DNA of 64,000 bases from an uncultured Cytophagales bacterium (GCA_937136415.1 CAKZOK010000105.1:24001-88000); one strand, 5' to 3'; numbered from the stretch's first letter, positions 1 through 9,605 are shown. Made by a program: numbers and translations. Notes: generated from the sequence alone by a model not told the origin.

Positions 1-576
1 AATATTAATTCCTGCATAAGAAAGAGGCTCACGCCCAGCACGAATATAAGGAGGTACATCTTTTCTGACCAACGAGCCTCCTGCAATCATGGCATGTGCG
101 CCAATCTTCACAAACTGCAAAACAGCACTTGTACCACCAATAATAGCATATTCTTCTACTTCTACATGACCTGCCAACTGAACACTATTTACCAAAACAC
201 AATAATCTCCAACAATACAATCATGAGCAATATGCACATAAGCCATCACCAAAACATTGCTACCAACAGTGGTTTGCATTTTGTCATCTGTTCCTTTATT
301 GATAGTAGCAAACTCTCTAATTGTGGTGTTATCTCCGATTATGGTTAGGGTTTTTTCGCCTTTATATTTGAGGTCTTGTGGGTCGCCCGAAATAACAGCC
401 CCTGGATAAATTTTACAATTTTTTCCAATTCTGGCTCCGTCCATTATCACTACATTTGCAGCAATCCAAGTTCCTTCTCCTATTTCTACATCACCATAAA
501 TTGTTGCAAAAGGTTCGATGGTTACATTTTCTGCAATTTTGGCATCTGGGTGGATATTAGTATTTGGATATTTCAT
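1..576 (-). CDS. lpxA: Acyl-[ACP]-UDP-N-acetylglucosamine O-acyltransferase (LpxA), 3' end cut by window edge
   Basis: Reading the minus strand from the ATG at 574-576 gives 192 residues with no stop before the window edge, so the C-terminal part (about 70 residues, helical in the family) is missing. The protein is made of imperfect hexapeptide repeats of a left-handed beta helix. Residues 115-120 read HIAHDC, and His118 aligns with the catalytic His125 of E. coli LpxA. The later GAHAMIAGG and KDVPPY segments are also typical. LpxA adds the first acyl chain to UDP-GlcNAc in lipid A synthesis in the cytoplasm. It is divergent from ppk1, with a 514-base gap between them. Related hexapeptide acyltransferases (LpxD) are less likely because the HIAHDC/GGxxxV/PPY series is LpxA-like. 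Confidence 0.93.
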   Translation of the reverse strand, partial: MKYPNTNIHPDAKIAENVTIEPFATIYGDVEIGEGTWIAANVVIMDGARIGKNCKIYPGAVISGDPQDLKYKGEKTLTIIGDNTTIREFATINKGTDDKMQTTVGSNVLVMAYVHIAHDCIVGDYCVLVNSVQLAGHVEVEEYAIIGGTSAVLQFVKIGAHAMIAGGSLVRKDVPPYIRAGREPLSYAGINI

Positions 577-1090
577 GTGTTTGTTAGGCTGTGGTTGAGT
601 GAAAATAGTTAGTTGAGTTGAGTGATTAAAGTATATCAAACTTCAAACAAAGTTAGACCATTAAGAACAATTTAACTAAAAAAACAAAGGATACGCAAAA
701 AAATAAACACAAATTTACGAATTTGTTTACTTACTTATCCATTTTAACAAGACAAACATACAAAATTTTGAATTTTTAAAAGAGTTAAATATATTTATTT
801 GAGTGCATAATAAATTTAATTACACTGGCTTTTAGTTATTATTTTTTACAGAAAAAATACAACAACTTAACAAACCACTTGATTGATACATAGTTTTTTT
901 TGTAATTTGTAACCAGTCTGTTTTTAGTTCATTAATAGTGAAGTTGTTTAAAGAATAGACAAGCCGTGTTCTGTGGCACAGAAGGCAATGTATTTGTATT
1001 CTGCCACAACACATGGGCAAAAGTTTCATTTTTAAACAACTTCAGTCAGTAATTTTTTAATTCGTAATTGATTCTAAAGAAAAATATAAT
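577..1090. other. Intergenic region lpxA/ppk1
   Basis: 514 bases between divergent genes. It must hold both promoters, but no clean TTTG-N19-TAnnTTTG box was found. Its right half carries the palindromic element at 940-1043. A short minus-strand reading frame over that element is not convincing as a gene. Confidence 0.6.
940..1043. repeat. Palindromic mini-element, GAAGTTGTTTAAA family, copy 1
   Basis: Perfect 13-base terminal inverted repeats: GAAGTTGTTTAAA at 940-952 and TTTAAACAACTTC at 1031-1043. Inside, 963-983 and 1000-1018 form a second imperfect stem (GCC..TGTTcTGTGGCA against TGCCACAACAcatgGGC). The 17 bases at 964-980 (CCGTGTTCTGTGGCACA) recur at 3452-3468 inside a different element. 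No open reading frame is carried, so this resembles a non-autonomous MITE-like repeat. Confidence 0.7.
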
Positions 1091-3289
1091 ATGATTTCGC
1101 CAGAAAAAATAGAAGAAGTAATCGAACAAAGCCAGTATTTGAGTCGTGATTTGAGTTGGATACAATTTAATTATAGAGTTTTAGACCAAGTAACAGCAGA
1201 GCGTCGTACTATTTTGGAGAAGTTCAAATTTTTGGCAATTACAGCTTCTAACCTTGACGAATTTTTTATGATTCGGGTAGGTAGTTTGTATAATTATATG
1301 GATTATAACAAACAACGATTAGATTATTCGGGTTTGCGTGAACTTCCATTTCGTCAAAAATTATTACAAGAAAGTCATAATTTTGTTCGAAAGCAGTATC
1401 AATATTTACACGAATTGCTTCCTAATTGTGGTAAAAATAATTTCAGAATTATTGATGGAGAAGAGATTTTGAAAGAAGAAGAAGAACAGGTAGCTGATTA
1501 TTTTCAGCATACTATTTTTCCGATGCTTACGCCTATGGTTTATGATAATTATCATACTTTTCCAATCCTGATGAACAAATTATTGGTCTTTGGTGTCGTT
1601 ACCAATATCACAGGAGCGAGCAAAGCAAGCAGAAAAGTTTCATTTATTCAGATTCCTCAAAATCTACCTCGTTTTTTCGAAATGCACCGAGGCGAAACAG
1701 TTATCTTTTTGCCCATCGAAGAAATTATTAGAAAATATATCTATAAATTTTTTAGAAATGTAGATATTTTGGGAGTAAGTTTGCTTCGTATTACCAGAAA
1801 TGGAGATTTTACGCTTGATGAAAGTGATGATATGGAAATTGATTTTGTACAAGAGGTAAAACAAAAACTCAAAACAAGAAAAACAGGCAGAGTAGTGCGT
1901 CTTGAAATCGAATCAAATTATTCCACGTGGATGCTTAGTCTTTTAAAATCTCGTTGGGATATTGAAGATGATAATGTTTTTGAAGTCAAAAAACTCATTG
2001 ACCTAACCAGCCTTTGGCAAATTGTGGGGCATAAAAATTTGTCTGAATTTTTACCTCTTCCTAACGAACCTGTCAAGCCATTGGCATTCTTACGTCAGGA
2101 ATCAACAACACAGAAAAAACGAAACAATGATAGTATTTTTGATAAAATAAAGAAAGAAGACTTTGTGTTGCATCACCCTTACAATAGCATGGAGCCTGTT
2201 TTGGAAATGATAGAAGAGGCTGCTGAAGACCCACAAGTATTAGCTATCAAAACAACAATTTATAGGCTCGCAAAAGATTCAAGAATTACGTCTGCCCTCT
2301 TACGAGCTGCCGAAAATGGAAAGCATGTATCGGTGCTTTTTGAGGTTACGGCTCGCTTTGATGAAGAAAACAATATTAGAGAAGCCAAAAAATTACAACA
2401 GGCTGGTTGTTTTGTGATTTATGGAGTTACACAGCTCAAAACACACACTAAAATTATGTTAGTGGTAAGGAAAGAAAACCAAAATATTGTGCGTTATGTA
2501 CACATGTCTAGTGGAAACTATAATGAATCAACTGCCAAACTTTATACAGATATTGGGCTTCTTACCACCAATGAAATATATGCAAGAGATGTTTCAGAGT
2601 TTTTTAATGCTATCACAGGGCATTCTGACCCAGACCGTTACGAACAGCTTCTGACTGCACCTAATTTTATGCGTCAGCAGCTCATTGCACTTATTCAAAA
2701 CGAAACTAGAAATGCTTTAGACGGATTGCCAGCAGGTATTTGTGTAAAAGTAAATTCATTGCAAGACCGAACATTTATAGATGCACTTTATGAAGCCTCA
2801 CAAGCTGGTGTACCAATAGAATTAATTGTAAGAGGAATTTGTTGTATTCGTCCAAAAAGAGCAGGATTAAGCGAAAATATCAATGTACGTTCGATTGTAG
2901 GCGATTTTTTGGAGCATTCAAGAATTTTTTATTTTCATAATAACGGCGACCCAAAAATTTATAGTGGAAGCGCAGACGCTATGGTGCGTAGTTTTGATAG
3001 AAGAATCGAATCTTTGTTTTTATTAATCAATGAAAATGCAAAGCAGCAAATCATTAATTTATTGTCCTATAATCTAAAAGACACTATGAATAGTTATGTT
3101 TTGCAAGAGGATAGTAATTATTACAAATACCAACGAGAAGAAAATGAAACTGCTTTTAATCAACACAAAGAATTTTTTGCCATTACTCCTCAATCTGTTG
3201 ATAAGGCAAATCTTTATGAAGAGTTTTTGAAGCCAAATCAAAAAATGATTACGCCTCTTACACAAAGCCAGAAACAAGAAACAGAATAA
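1091..3289 (+). CDS. ppk1: Polyphosphate kinase 1
   Basis: 732 residues, the normal length of PPK1, which reversibly transfers the ATP gamma-phosphate onto polyphosphate. The N domain opens with YLSRDLSWIQFNYRVL (about 17-32) and NLDEFFMIRVG. The head domain follows. The two phospholipase-D-like C-terminal domains contain KTHTK with His452, the expected autophosphorylated residue, and FLEHSR with His609, the second conserved histidine. The HHPYNSMEPVLEMIEEA and TRFDEENNI-type segments of the nucleotide site are intact. The start ATG at 1091 follows an A-rich leader typical of this genome. No ppx is adjacent, so the gene appears to be a single transcription unit. The closing gap holds a palindromic element. 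Confidence 0.97.
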   Translation: MISPEKIEEVIEQSQYLSRDLSWIQFNYRVLDQVTAERRTILEKFKFLAITASNLDEFFMIRVGSLYNYMDYNKQRLDYSGLRELPFRQKLLQESHNFVRKQYQYLHELLPNCGKNNFRIIDGEEILKEEEEQVADYFQHTIFPMLTPMVYDNYHTFPILMNKLLVFGVVTNITGASKASRKVSFIQIPQNLPRFFEMHRGETVIFLPIEEIIRKYIYKFFRNVDILGVSLLRITRNGDFTLDESDDMEIDFVQEVKQKLKTRKTGRVVRLEIESNYSTWMLSLLKSRWDIEDDNVFEVKKLIDLTSLWQIVGHKNLSEFLPLPNEPVKPLAFLRQESTTQKKRNNDSIFDKIKKEDFVLHHPYNSMEPVLEMIEEAAEDPQVLAIKTTIYRLAKDSRITSALLRAAENGKHVSVLFEVTARFDEENNIREAKKLQQAGCFVIYGVTQLKTHTKIMLVVRKENQNIVRYVHMSSGNYNESTAKLYTDIGLLTTNEIYARDVSEFFNAITGHSDPDRYEQLLTAPNFMRQQLIALIQNETRNALDGLPAGICVKVNSLQDRTFIDALYEASQAGVPIELIVRGICCIRPKRAGLSENINVRSIVGDFLEHSRIFYFHNNGDPKIYSGSADAMVRSFDRRIESLFLLINENAKQQIINLLSYNLKDTMNSYVLQEDSNYYKYQREENETAFNQHKEFFAITPQSVDKANLYEEFLKPNQKMITPLTQSQKQETE

Positions 3290-3636
3290 AAATAGTACTG
3301 ATAATCTTATGAAACTCTATATGTTAAAAAACTATTGTTGTGTGCATTCGTTGTAGTAAAGTCGAAACTAAATTATTATTTTAGTTTGGCTTTTAATTAA
3401 CTGGAGTTATGTAGAATTTTGTACTACTATATTGTAAGACAAATTTGCAAACCGTGTTCTGTGGCACACAGAACAATAAGTGCGTAACTCCAGTTAATTA
3501 ACTTGCATCGTATTTATAAGTTGTTCCTACTTTCCTACAAAATTAAAAATTTATTAAAGTAAATATCTATGTCTTGATGACAATAATATATTACAATTCT
3601 AATTTTTAATCTCTAATTCGTAATTGTAATTATTAA
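3290..3636. other. Intergenic region ppk1/ABC exporter
   Basis: 347 bases. The only structure seen is the palindromic element at 3393-3501. The last 100 bases before the ABC gene are plain A/T-rich leader. Confidence 0.5.
3393..3501. repeat. Palindromic mini-element with 17-bp perfect terminal inverted repeats
   Basis: TTAATTAACTGGAGTTA at 3393-3409 is repeated inverted as TAACTCCAGTTAATTAA at 3485-3501. Inside lies a perfect 8-bp hairpin, GTTCTGTG (3456-3463), loop GCA, CACAGAAC (3467-3474). The 17-mer at 3452-3468 is shared with the element at 940-1043, whose termini are different. It has no coding capacity and lies in a plus-plus gap. Confidence 0.7.
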
Positions 3637-5478
3637 ATGGCAAATTTAGAAAAATCAACTCCTAAAGGAGAAATATTTGACTGGAAAATACTCAAACGTG
3701 TTTTCAAATTTGTAAAACCTTATCAAGGGTATTTTTATTTTATTATTTTTCTGACAGTTCTTTTGGGTGTTATTGCTCCTATTCGTCCGTATTTAATAAA
3801 ACTTACAGTTGATGATTATATCCTTCAAAATGATTGGAAAGGCTTAAATTTAATGCTGATTTTGTTGATTTGTTCAGCCATTTTGCAAGTCGGTATTGAG
3901 TTTGTTCATAGTTATTTATCAGGGTGGTTGGGGCAAAATGTAGTACGTGATATTCGAATGCAAGTCTATAATCATTTGATGGGAATGAAATTATCTTTTT
4001 ACGACAAAACTCCTATTGGAAGGCTCGTAACTCGCAATATTTCGGATATCGAAACTCTCTCAAATATTTTTACACAAGGAATAGCCAATATTTTGGGTGA
4101 TATTTTACAACTTACCTTTATATTGATTGCGATGCTGTATTTGGATTGGAAACTTACCTTGATTACACTTCTTGTATTACCGTTTTTGTTGGTCGGAACT
4201 TATATTTTTAAAGAAAAAGTAAAAAATTCATTTAATGATGTGCGTACTGCTGTTTCAAATCTCAATTCATTTGTTCAAGAACATGTAACAGGAATGGCGA
4301 TTGTTCAGATTTTTAATAGTGAAAAAAGAGAATACAAAAAATTTGAAGCCATAAATAAAGAACATAGAAAAGCAAATGTAAAAACAGTTTTGTACTATTC
4401 ACTTTATTTTCCTCTTGCCGAAATTGTGGGTGCAGCAGGAACAGGCTTAGTGGTTTGGTATGGTGCGTCTAGTGTTTTGGCAGAGCGCATCGAACTGGGT
4501 ACGCTGATTGCTTTTATTTTGTTTTTGTCTATGTTTTTTCGTCCTATTCGTATGATTGCAGACCGTTTTAATACACTTCAATTAGGAATTGTGAGTTCGG
4601 ACAGAATCTTAAAACTCTTAGATGATGAGAGTACCATTCAACACAACGGAACTTATTTTGCCAAAAATTTAAGAGGAAATATTCGTTTCGAACAAGTTTG
4701 GTTTGCCTATAATATGGATTCTGCAAAAGGAAAATATGATGAAAATGGGCAAATAAATCAAGAGGATAAAACAGAAACAAAACCAGAATGGGTTTTAAAA
4801 AATATTTCTTTTGATGTAAAACAAGGGCAAACTATCGCTATGGTAGGAGCAACAGGTGCAGGAAAATCATCTATTATTAATCTTTTGAACAAATTCTATG
4901 AAATTCAGAAGGGAGAGATTTTTATTGATGATAGAAATTTGGAAAACTACAATTTGGCTTCTTTGCGCCAACATATTGGTGTAGTTTTGCAAGATGTATT
5001 TTTATTTTCAGGAACAATTATAGATAATATTACATTACGAAATCCTGATATTTCATTAGAAAAAGTAAAAAAAGCAGCCGAGTTGGTAGGAGCAAAAGAA
5101 TTTATCGAAAAACTTCCTGAGGGATTTTATTATAATGTTCAGGAAAGAGGTGCAACCCTGTCGGTAGGGCAAAGACAACTTATTTCTTTTGTTCGGGCAA
5201 TGGTCTATAATCCTCAAATTTTGATTCTTGATGAAGCAACCTCTTCAGTAGATTCCGAAACAGAGGAAATGATTCAAAATGCCATTGATAAGATGATGGA
5301 AGGAAGAACAGCCATTGTTATTGCTCACAGATTGGCTACCATTCAACAAGCTGACAAAATTATAGTATTAGACAAAGGCGAAATAAAAGAAAGTGGCTCG
5401 CACGAAGAACTCTTAAAACTAGGTGGTTATTATAATACACTCTACGAAATGCAGTTTTTGCAAGCAGAAAAAAAATAA
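3637..5478 (+). CDS. ABC exporter, fused permease and ATPase (MsbA-like)
   Basis: 613 residues. Six membrane helices in roughly residues 25-310 form a type-1 exporter transmembrane domain, followed by an ATPase domain. Seen in the ATPase are Walker A GATGAGKSS with Lys410, the LSVGQ signature at 508-512, Walker B ILILDE with Glu533, and the H-loop His564. These proteins act as dimers in the inner membrane and flip lipids, drugs or peptides. A 20-25 residue polar insertion rich in Asp/Glu/Lys lies between the A-loop aromatic (FAYN) and the first ATPase strand, which is not standard. The substrate cannot be told from sequence; MsbA (lipid A flippase) is one option. It stands alone, with a 95-base gap to the next gene. 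Confidence 0.9.
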   Translation: MANLEKSTPKGEIFDWKILKRVFKFVKPYQGYFYFIIFLTVLLGVIAPIRPYLIKLTVDDYILQNDWKGLNLMLILLICSAILQVGIEFVHSYLSGWLGQNVVRDIRMQVYNHLMGMKLSFYDKTPIGRLVTRNISDIETLSNIFTQGIANILGDILQLTFILIAMLYLDWKLTLITLLVLPFLLVGTYIFKEKVKNSFNDVRTAVSNLNSFVQEHVTGMAIVQIFNSEKREYKKFEAINKEHRKANVKTVLYYSLYFPLAEIVGAAGTGLVVWYGASSVLAERIELGTLIAFILFLSMFFRPIRMIADRFNTLQLGIVSSDRILKLLDDESTIQHNGTYFAKNLRGNIRFEQVWFAYNMDSAKGKYDENGQINQEDKTETKPEWVLKNISFDVKQGQTIAMVGATGAGKSSIINLLNKFYEIQKGEIFIDDRNLENYNLASLRQHIGVVLQDVFLFSGTIIDNITLRNPDISLEKVKKAAELVGAKEFIEKLPEGFYYNVQERGATLSVGQRQLISFVRAMVYNPQILILDEATSSVDSETEEMIQNAIDKMMEGRTAIVIAHRLATIQQADKIIVLDKGEIKESGSHEELLKLGGYYNTLYEMQFLQAEKK

Positions 5479-5573
5479 TTTCTTGATTGAAAGGATTATT
5501 TGATAAAAATAACTATCATCTTTTTATAGAAATAAAAAACTCAATCAATAAGTAACATAACTTCTCCAAACTT

Positions 5574-6269
5574 ATGAAATCATTTACTTTATCAATTTTA
5601 TTTTTATGTATTTTATCAATTTCTTTTGCTCAAAAATACGACTATGATATTAATGGAAATAATTTTGCTGGTACGCTCCTTAAAAGTCAAAACAATAATA
5701 TAAAAATTATAGTAGAGGATAAGGTGCAATATGTTTTTGAAAAAAATATTTCGAACAGGAACAGAAAAGTCTATTTCCAAAATACTCAACTAGACACCAA
5801 TTATATATACCATAAAGTAGGAGAAGAAAATATAGAATATATTCTTAATCTATACCAAATTTGTGCGCCTTGTTTTGCAGAATGGAACAATTTTGAACTC
5901 AAATATAGCACCTACCCTCTCGCTACAAGTGAGAAAGATAAAAAACGGATAATCAAAAAAAATCCGATAGCTGCCAAAAAAATGATGTTTGAATATCTAA
6001 AGGCATTTGATATTTTTGAAGGTGAATATTTAAAAGTAGCTCTAAAAAAAGACTACAAAAATGGAACAGCAGCAATGTTTAAAAAAAAGAAAATATATCA
6101 AAATATTACCAAAAAAACATATATTTATGATATTGTTCGGAATTATAACATCAATATTAATGACTTGAGAAGGTGGAATAATTTAGCCCCCTATCTTTAT
6201 TATATAGAAAATATGACATTGATTGTTGGAGAAACAGAGTATAAATATGCTTGTCCTTGTTTTGATTAA
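5574..6269 (+). CDS. Secreted protein with C-terminal LysM-like domain
   Basis: 231 residues. Residues 1-20 form a signal peptide (MKSFTLSILFLCILSISFAQ). The mature part is Lys/Asn-rich with no family recognised over residues 25-175. Residues about 178-222 (YIYDIVRNYNININDLRRWNNL through MTLIVG) have the shape of a LysM domain: start of the fold, a D-I/V-x-x-x-Y-x-I-x-x-x-x-L-x-x-W-N core, then L-Y-Y-I-x-x-x-M-x-L-I-V. LysM domains bind peptidoglycan or GlcNAc polymers, so an envelope location is likely. A CxPC-type pair (CAPC near 98-101) and CPC near the C-terminus could form disulfides. Function unknown. Confidence 0.7.
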   Translation: MKSFTLSILFLCILSISFAQKYDYDINGNNFAGTLLKSQNNNIKIIVEDKVQYVFEKNISNRNRKVYFQNTQLDTNYIYHKVGEENIEYILNLYQICAPCFAEWNNFELKYSTYPLATSEKDKKRIIKKNPIAAKKMMFEYLKAFDIFEGEYLKVALKKDYKNGTAAMFKKKKIYQNITKKTYIYDIVRNYNININDLRRWNNLAPYLYYIENMTLIVGETEYKYACPCFD

Positions 6270-6324
6270 AAATAGAATTTGATTAAAAAAATAATTTTAT
6301 ACGTTATATCGGCGTTATAGGAGA

Positions 6325-6867
6325 ATGAATCATTTACTTTATCCTATCAAAAATTATTTGGTAAGTCGTAAGAACAGAAGCATTCGTCCTTCAACTTCCA
6401 AACATTCTACATTGCCTTACAAAGAAGCCAAACATTTTGGTATTTTGTTACTCATTGAAAATGCAAAAGATGCAGAACAAATTACGCCTATCATCAAAAA
6501 ACTTCAAAAGGACAATAAAAAAGTAGAGGTTATGTTGTTCCAAACTAAAAAAACAAATGAAAATTTAGTAGTTCCTTATCACTTTTTTTTAGTTCACCCA
6601 GAACAAATGGATTGGAGTGGAAATATGGAAGTAGTAGCCGTTCAAAAATTTATTTCTACTGACTTTGATTATCTTTTTTGTGTTAGTAATCAGCATGTAG
6701 CTCTTTTTGAAAGAATCCTTTTACTTAGCCAAGCCAAATGTAGAGTTGGGGCGCATATTGTCGGAAAAGAGTTTTTGTATGAATGGATGATTTTTAGAGA
6801 AGAAAAAAATACATTGGCTAGTCTTGCCAAAAATATGTTTAGTTCTGTTAGTACTATTCAAGGTTAA
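6325..6867 (+). CDS. Conserved hypothetical protein (DUF6913-like)
   Basis: 180 residues, no signal peptide, basic N-terminus (about residues 1-32), then an alpha/beta region: HFGILLLIENAKDAEQITPIIKKL, VEVMLFQT, and FDYLFCVSNQHVALFERILLLSQAKCRVGAHI. I recognise this general pattern from small Bacteroidota proteins grouped as DUF6913, but no function is known to me and the family assignment is from memory. It lies 55 bases after the LysM-like gene on the same strand, so the two may be co-transcribed. The shared terminator at 6871-6910 closes the unit. Confidence 0.6.
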   Translation: MNHLLYPIKNYLVSRKNRSIRPSTSKHSTLPYKEAKHFGILLLIENAKDAEQITPIIKKLQKDNKKVEVMLFQTKKTNENLVVPYHFFLVHPEQMDWSGNMEVVAVQKFISTDFDYLFCVSNQHVALFERILLLSQAKCRVGAHIVGKEFLYEWMIFREEKNTLASLAKNMFSSVSTIQG

Positions 6868-6870
6868 AAT

Positions 6871-6910
6871 AAAAAACCGAAATGATATATCTTTATCATT
6901 TCGGTTTTTT
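6871..6910. terminator. Bidirectional intrinsic terminator
   Basis: AAAAACCGAAATGATA pairs with TATCATTTCGGTTTTT across a short loop. A and T tracts on opposite sides serve both converging genes (6325-6867 plus, 6936-7508 minus). Confidence 0.85.
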
Positions 6911-6935
6911 ATTTCATTCGTACAAAAAAAGTATT

Positions 6936-7508
6936 TTATTTTGTTGCTGCATATTCTAATAAATCTTCATTTGTTGGAGAAATAGTAGAAAATTTAAAAC
7001 CTTCATACAATGCAAACCCATAAAAAAGTAAATCTATTGGCCCCATATTGGCTATAAATTGGTCTATTACTGCTCCTACTTCTACAAGACCAAAGATTTC
7101 GAAATATCCTACATTAAATGCTTGTGCTGTAAGTCCATAAACAGCCAAAAAATTACCTAATACACAACCCAAAAGAGCAAAAACAGCTCCCACAATTCCG
7201 AAAGGAATATCGACACCCTTTCCTAAAAAACGTACTGCAAAACCAACCAAAATACCAACACCAATAGCCATAAAACCAATCTGCCAGCCTGTCGAAACAG
7301 TAACAACAGTCCATAAAATAGCTCCGACAAAAGAGGCAGCCAAACCACCAACAATAGCCATTCCTATATTTTGGTTTTTACGAAGATGCTCCATATATTC
7401 TTCTTGAATATTTGTATCAACAAAAGCACCTTCCGTAGTTTGTCCTGTTGCAGTTGTATCCTTTTGAAAATTTTGAGTAGATTCTTCTTTATTAAATTCT
7501 TTTTCCAT
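6936..7508 (-). CDS. Conserved integral membrane protein
   Basis: 190 residues. A polar 45-residue N-terminal tail (E/K/T/Q-rich, cytoplasmic by charge) is followed by hydrophobic segments at about 48-70, 73-93, 99-121 and a weaker one near 157-170. The segment GMAIVGGLAASFVGAILW...IGFMAIGVGILVGFAVRF is one I associate with an unnamed family of small bacterial membrane proteins. No catalytic residue is evident. It lies 120 bases downstream of the LytTR regulator on the same strand and could be read through from it. Function unknown. Confidence 0.7.
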   Translation of the reverse strand: MEKEFNKEESTQNFQKDTTATGQTTEGAFVDTNIQEEYMEHLRKNQNIGMAIVGGLAASFVGAILWTVVTVSTGWQIGFMAIGVGILVGFAVRFLGKGVDIPFGIVGAVFALLGCVLGNFLAVYGLTAQAFNVGYFEIFGLVEVGAVIDQFIANMGPIDLLFYGFALYEGFKFSTISPTNEDLLEYAATK

Positions 7509-7627
7509 TTTTTTAGTTGTTTTAAAAGTATAAAATAATTAATTGACTAATATTAAATGCAATTAACAAAAAAAAAGTTCGAATATTTCTATCCAAACTT
7601 TACTTTTACAAAAAAATCTATCTTGTT

Positions 7628-8314
7628 TTATAATAAATTCAATTTTTTCATAAAACGATTTTTGTAAGATGCACCAATCGGAATTGTTTTGGTAGGCATC
7701 ACTACACTAGTATCTTCAATGCTTGTTATTTTGGTAAAATTGACAATATAAGAACGATGAACTCGTATAAAATCAGATTCAGGCAATTTTTTTTCCAACC
7801 CTTTCATTGTCGAATGAATAATATATTTTCTTTTATCTGTATTAATAATCACATAATCCGACAAAGCCTCAATAAAAAAAACATCACTCAAACGCAGACG
7901 CACAATTTTGTTATCAGCTTTTATAAATACCTCATCTTGATTTTCGACTGTTACATTTGAGGCCTTTAGGTTGGCTTCTGCTTTTCCAACTGCCTTCAAA
8001 AAACGAGGGTAATTGACTGGTTTGACCAAATAATCTGTCACATTATGCTCAAAGGCTTCCACAGCATAACTTGCACGAGAGGTAACCAAAATAATTTGAG
8101 GCATATCGTCAAGTGTTTTCATGAGGTCAAGTCCTGTCATTTCGGGCATTTCCACATCTAAAAAAACAATATCCACTTCTTTTGTCTTGATGATAGTAAA
8201 AGCATCGGCAGCATTATCTGTTTCTTCAAGAATAGTCAAACCATCTGTTTTATTAACAAAATGCTTGATTACGTTGCGAGAAAATTCATCATCATCTACA
8301 ATTAAACAATTCAT
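7628..8314 (-). CDS. LytTR-family response regulator
   Basis: 228 residues. The receiver domain (1-120) carries the acidic pocket Asp7/Asp8, the phosphoacceptor Asp53 in FLDVEMP, Thr78 and Lys98 in DYLVKP. The LytTR DNA-binding domain covers about residues 128-228 (VFIKADNKIVRLRLSDV, then IRVHRSYIVN and the terminal KKLNLL). Such regulators are usually paired with a LytS/YehU-type histidine kinase, but none is in this window, so the partner is elsewhere. This looks like an orphan transcription factor. The start ATG is at 8312-8314. Confidence 0.93.
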   Translation of the reverse strand: MNCLIVDDDEFSRNVIKHFVNKTDGLTILEETDNAADAFTIIKTKEVDIVFLDVEMPEMTGLDLMKTLDDMPQIILVTSRASYAVEAFEHNVTDYLVKPVNYPRFLKAVGKAEANLKASNVTVENQDEVFIKADNKIVRLRLSDVFFIEALSDYVIINTDKRKYIIHSTMKGLEKKLPESDFIRVHRSYIVNFTKITSIEDTSVVMPTKTIPIGASYKNRFMKKLNLL

Positions 8315-8639
8315 ATATATAGGGTCTTGGAGATTATACTTAGGAATGATTAGGAATTAAAGATTAGTAATCACAAAATTAACACATTGAATATCAATGA
8401 TTTATTATTTCAAAATGAATATCTTATTTAATTTCTATTCCTTAGATTAGGAGTAAGTTTATTTTTTTATAAATTTATTAGGAACAATTATGAGCGCAAA
8501 ATACTGATTGTCAGCCGAATTAAAAATAGCAATTTATTTAAAATCTTTTTCTTATTGAACAAACTTATAGGTTTTCTTTTTCTTTGACAAGAGTTTCACA
8601 AACGGAAAGTTAAGCAAAATCACAATCAATTCGTAATTT
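8315..8639. other. Intergenic region with no feature recognised
   Basis: 325 A/T-rich bases between two minus-strand genes. It should contain the LytTR gene promoter. No terminator, repeat or RNA gene was recognised. Confidence 0.4.
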
Positions 8640-9272
8640 TTATTTTTTAATTGATTGAAAATGTTTTTCAAAGAGCAGTTTCATATACTTTCCAACAATA
8701 TCAAATTCAAGATTAATAATATCACCTACTTTTAAAGCATGAAAATTGGTATGTTGGTAGGTGTAAGGAATAATAGCAACACTAAAACTAGCTTTTTTGA
8801 TTTCGTTATTTTTTTGCGAGCCACCTTCCGAATCCACGACCGTCAAACTAACACCATTTGTGCAAATAGAACCTTTCTGAACCGTAAAATTTCCTTTATC
8901 TTCATATTCAAAATAAAAACGCCAGCTTCCATTTTCATCAATTATTTTGGTACAGATGGCTGTTTGGTCGACGTGTCCTTGCACAATGTGTCCATCAAAA
9001 CGACCATTTGCAGGCATGCAGCGTTCCAAATTTAGCTTTGCACCTTCTGCCCAGTTGTATAGGTCTGTTTTTTGAAGTGTTTCTTCAATGGCTGTTACAA
9101 AATGTCTATTTTTTTCTACTTTTGTTACTGTCAAACAAACGCCATTATGTGCAACACTTTGGTCAATTTTGAGTTCATTCGAAATATCTGATTCTATTTC
9201 AAATATTTTGTTTGTTCCTTCTTTTTTTATAGAAATAAGTGTTCCAATTTTTTCGATAATTCCTGTAAACAT
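8640..9272 (-). CDS. ribE: Riboflavin synthase alpha subunit
   Basis: 210 residues starting MFTGIIEKIG, the hallmark of the family. Two tandem lumazine-binding barrels are visible: NGVCLTV at 43-49 in the first and TNGVSLTV at 139-146 in the second. The linker GRFDGHIVQGHVDQ (90-103) carries the conserved His residues. The enzyme makes riboflavin and a pyrimidinedione from two molecules of 6,7-dimethyl-8-ribityllumazine. It stands alone without ribA/B/D/H neighbours. No FMN-riboswitch-like sequence was found in the 333 bases upstream. Confidence 0.97.
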   Translation of the reverse strand: MFTGIIEKIGTLISIKKEGTNKIFEIESDISNELKIDQSVAHNGVCLTVTKVEKNRHFVTAIEETLQKTDLYNWAEGAKLNLERCMPANGRFDGHIVQGHVDQTAICTKIIDENGSWRFYFEYEDKGNFTVQKGSICTNGVSLTVVDSEGGSQKNNEIKKASFSVAIIPYTYQHTNFHALKVGDIINLEFDIVGKYMKLLFEKHFQSIKK

Positions 9273-9605
9273 ACTATTTTTTGCCTTTATTGATGTTTGA
9301 GTATAGTAAGAAAAATCATTTTTGTATCATTTTCTTATTTAATATTTTAGTGTACTCAATTAAAACTAATTTTTATAAAACTATTTTCGAAATTTGATTG
9401 CATAGGAATATAAAAAACCAAATAGAACTTATCTTAATCAAATTCGTTTAGATTTAATTAGAACAATACTGTTTGATTTATTGATTTTTCAATAATTTTG
9501 TTTTTCTAAAAAAAATCTATTTTAAAATAAATAAAATAATTTCAAAATTAAATTAATTGATTTAAAAAAACTATCTTTATAAATTCATTATTCTATCCTA
9601 CTAAT
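9273..9605. other. Intergenic region ribE/MORN gene, no feature recognised
   Basis: 333 very A/T-rich bases between divergent genes. Promoters for both must lie here, but none could be assigned with confidence, and no repeat or RNA was found. Confidence 0.4.

Noticed and set aside
832..1029. Minus-strand open frame of 65 residues in the lpxA/ppk1 gap
   Set aside because: It overlaps the palindromic element and has no protein-like pattern.
9273..9605. Possible FMN riboswitch upstream of ribE
   Set aside because: The conserved RFN sequence blocks were not found in this A/T-rich stretch.
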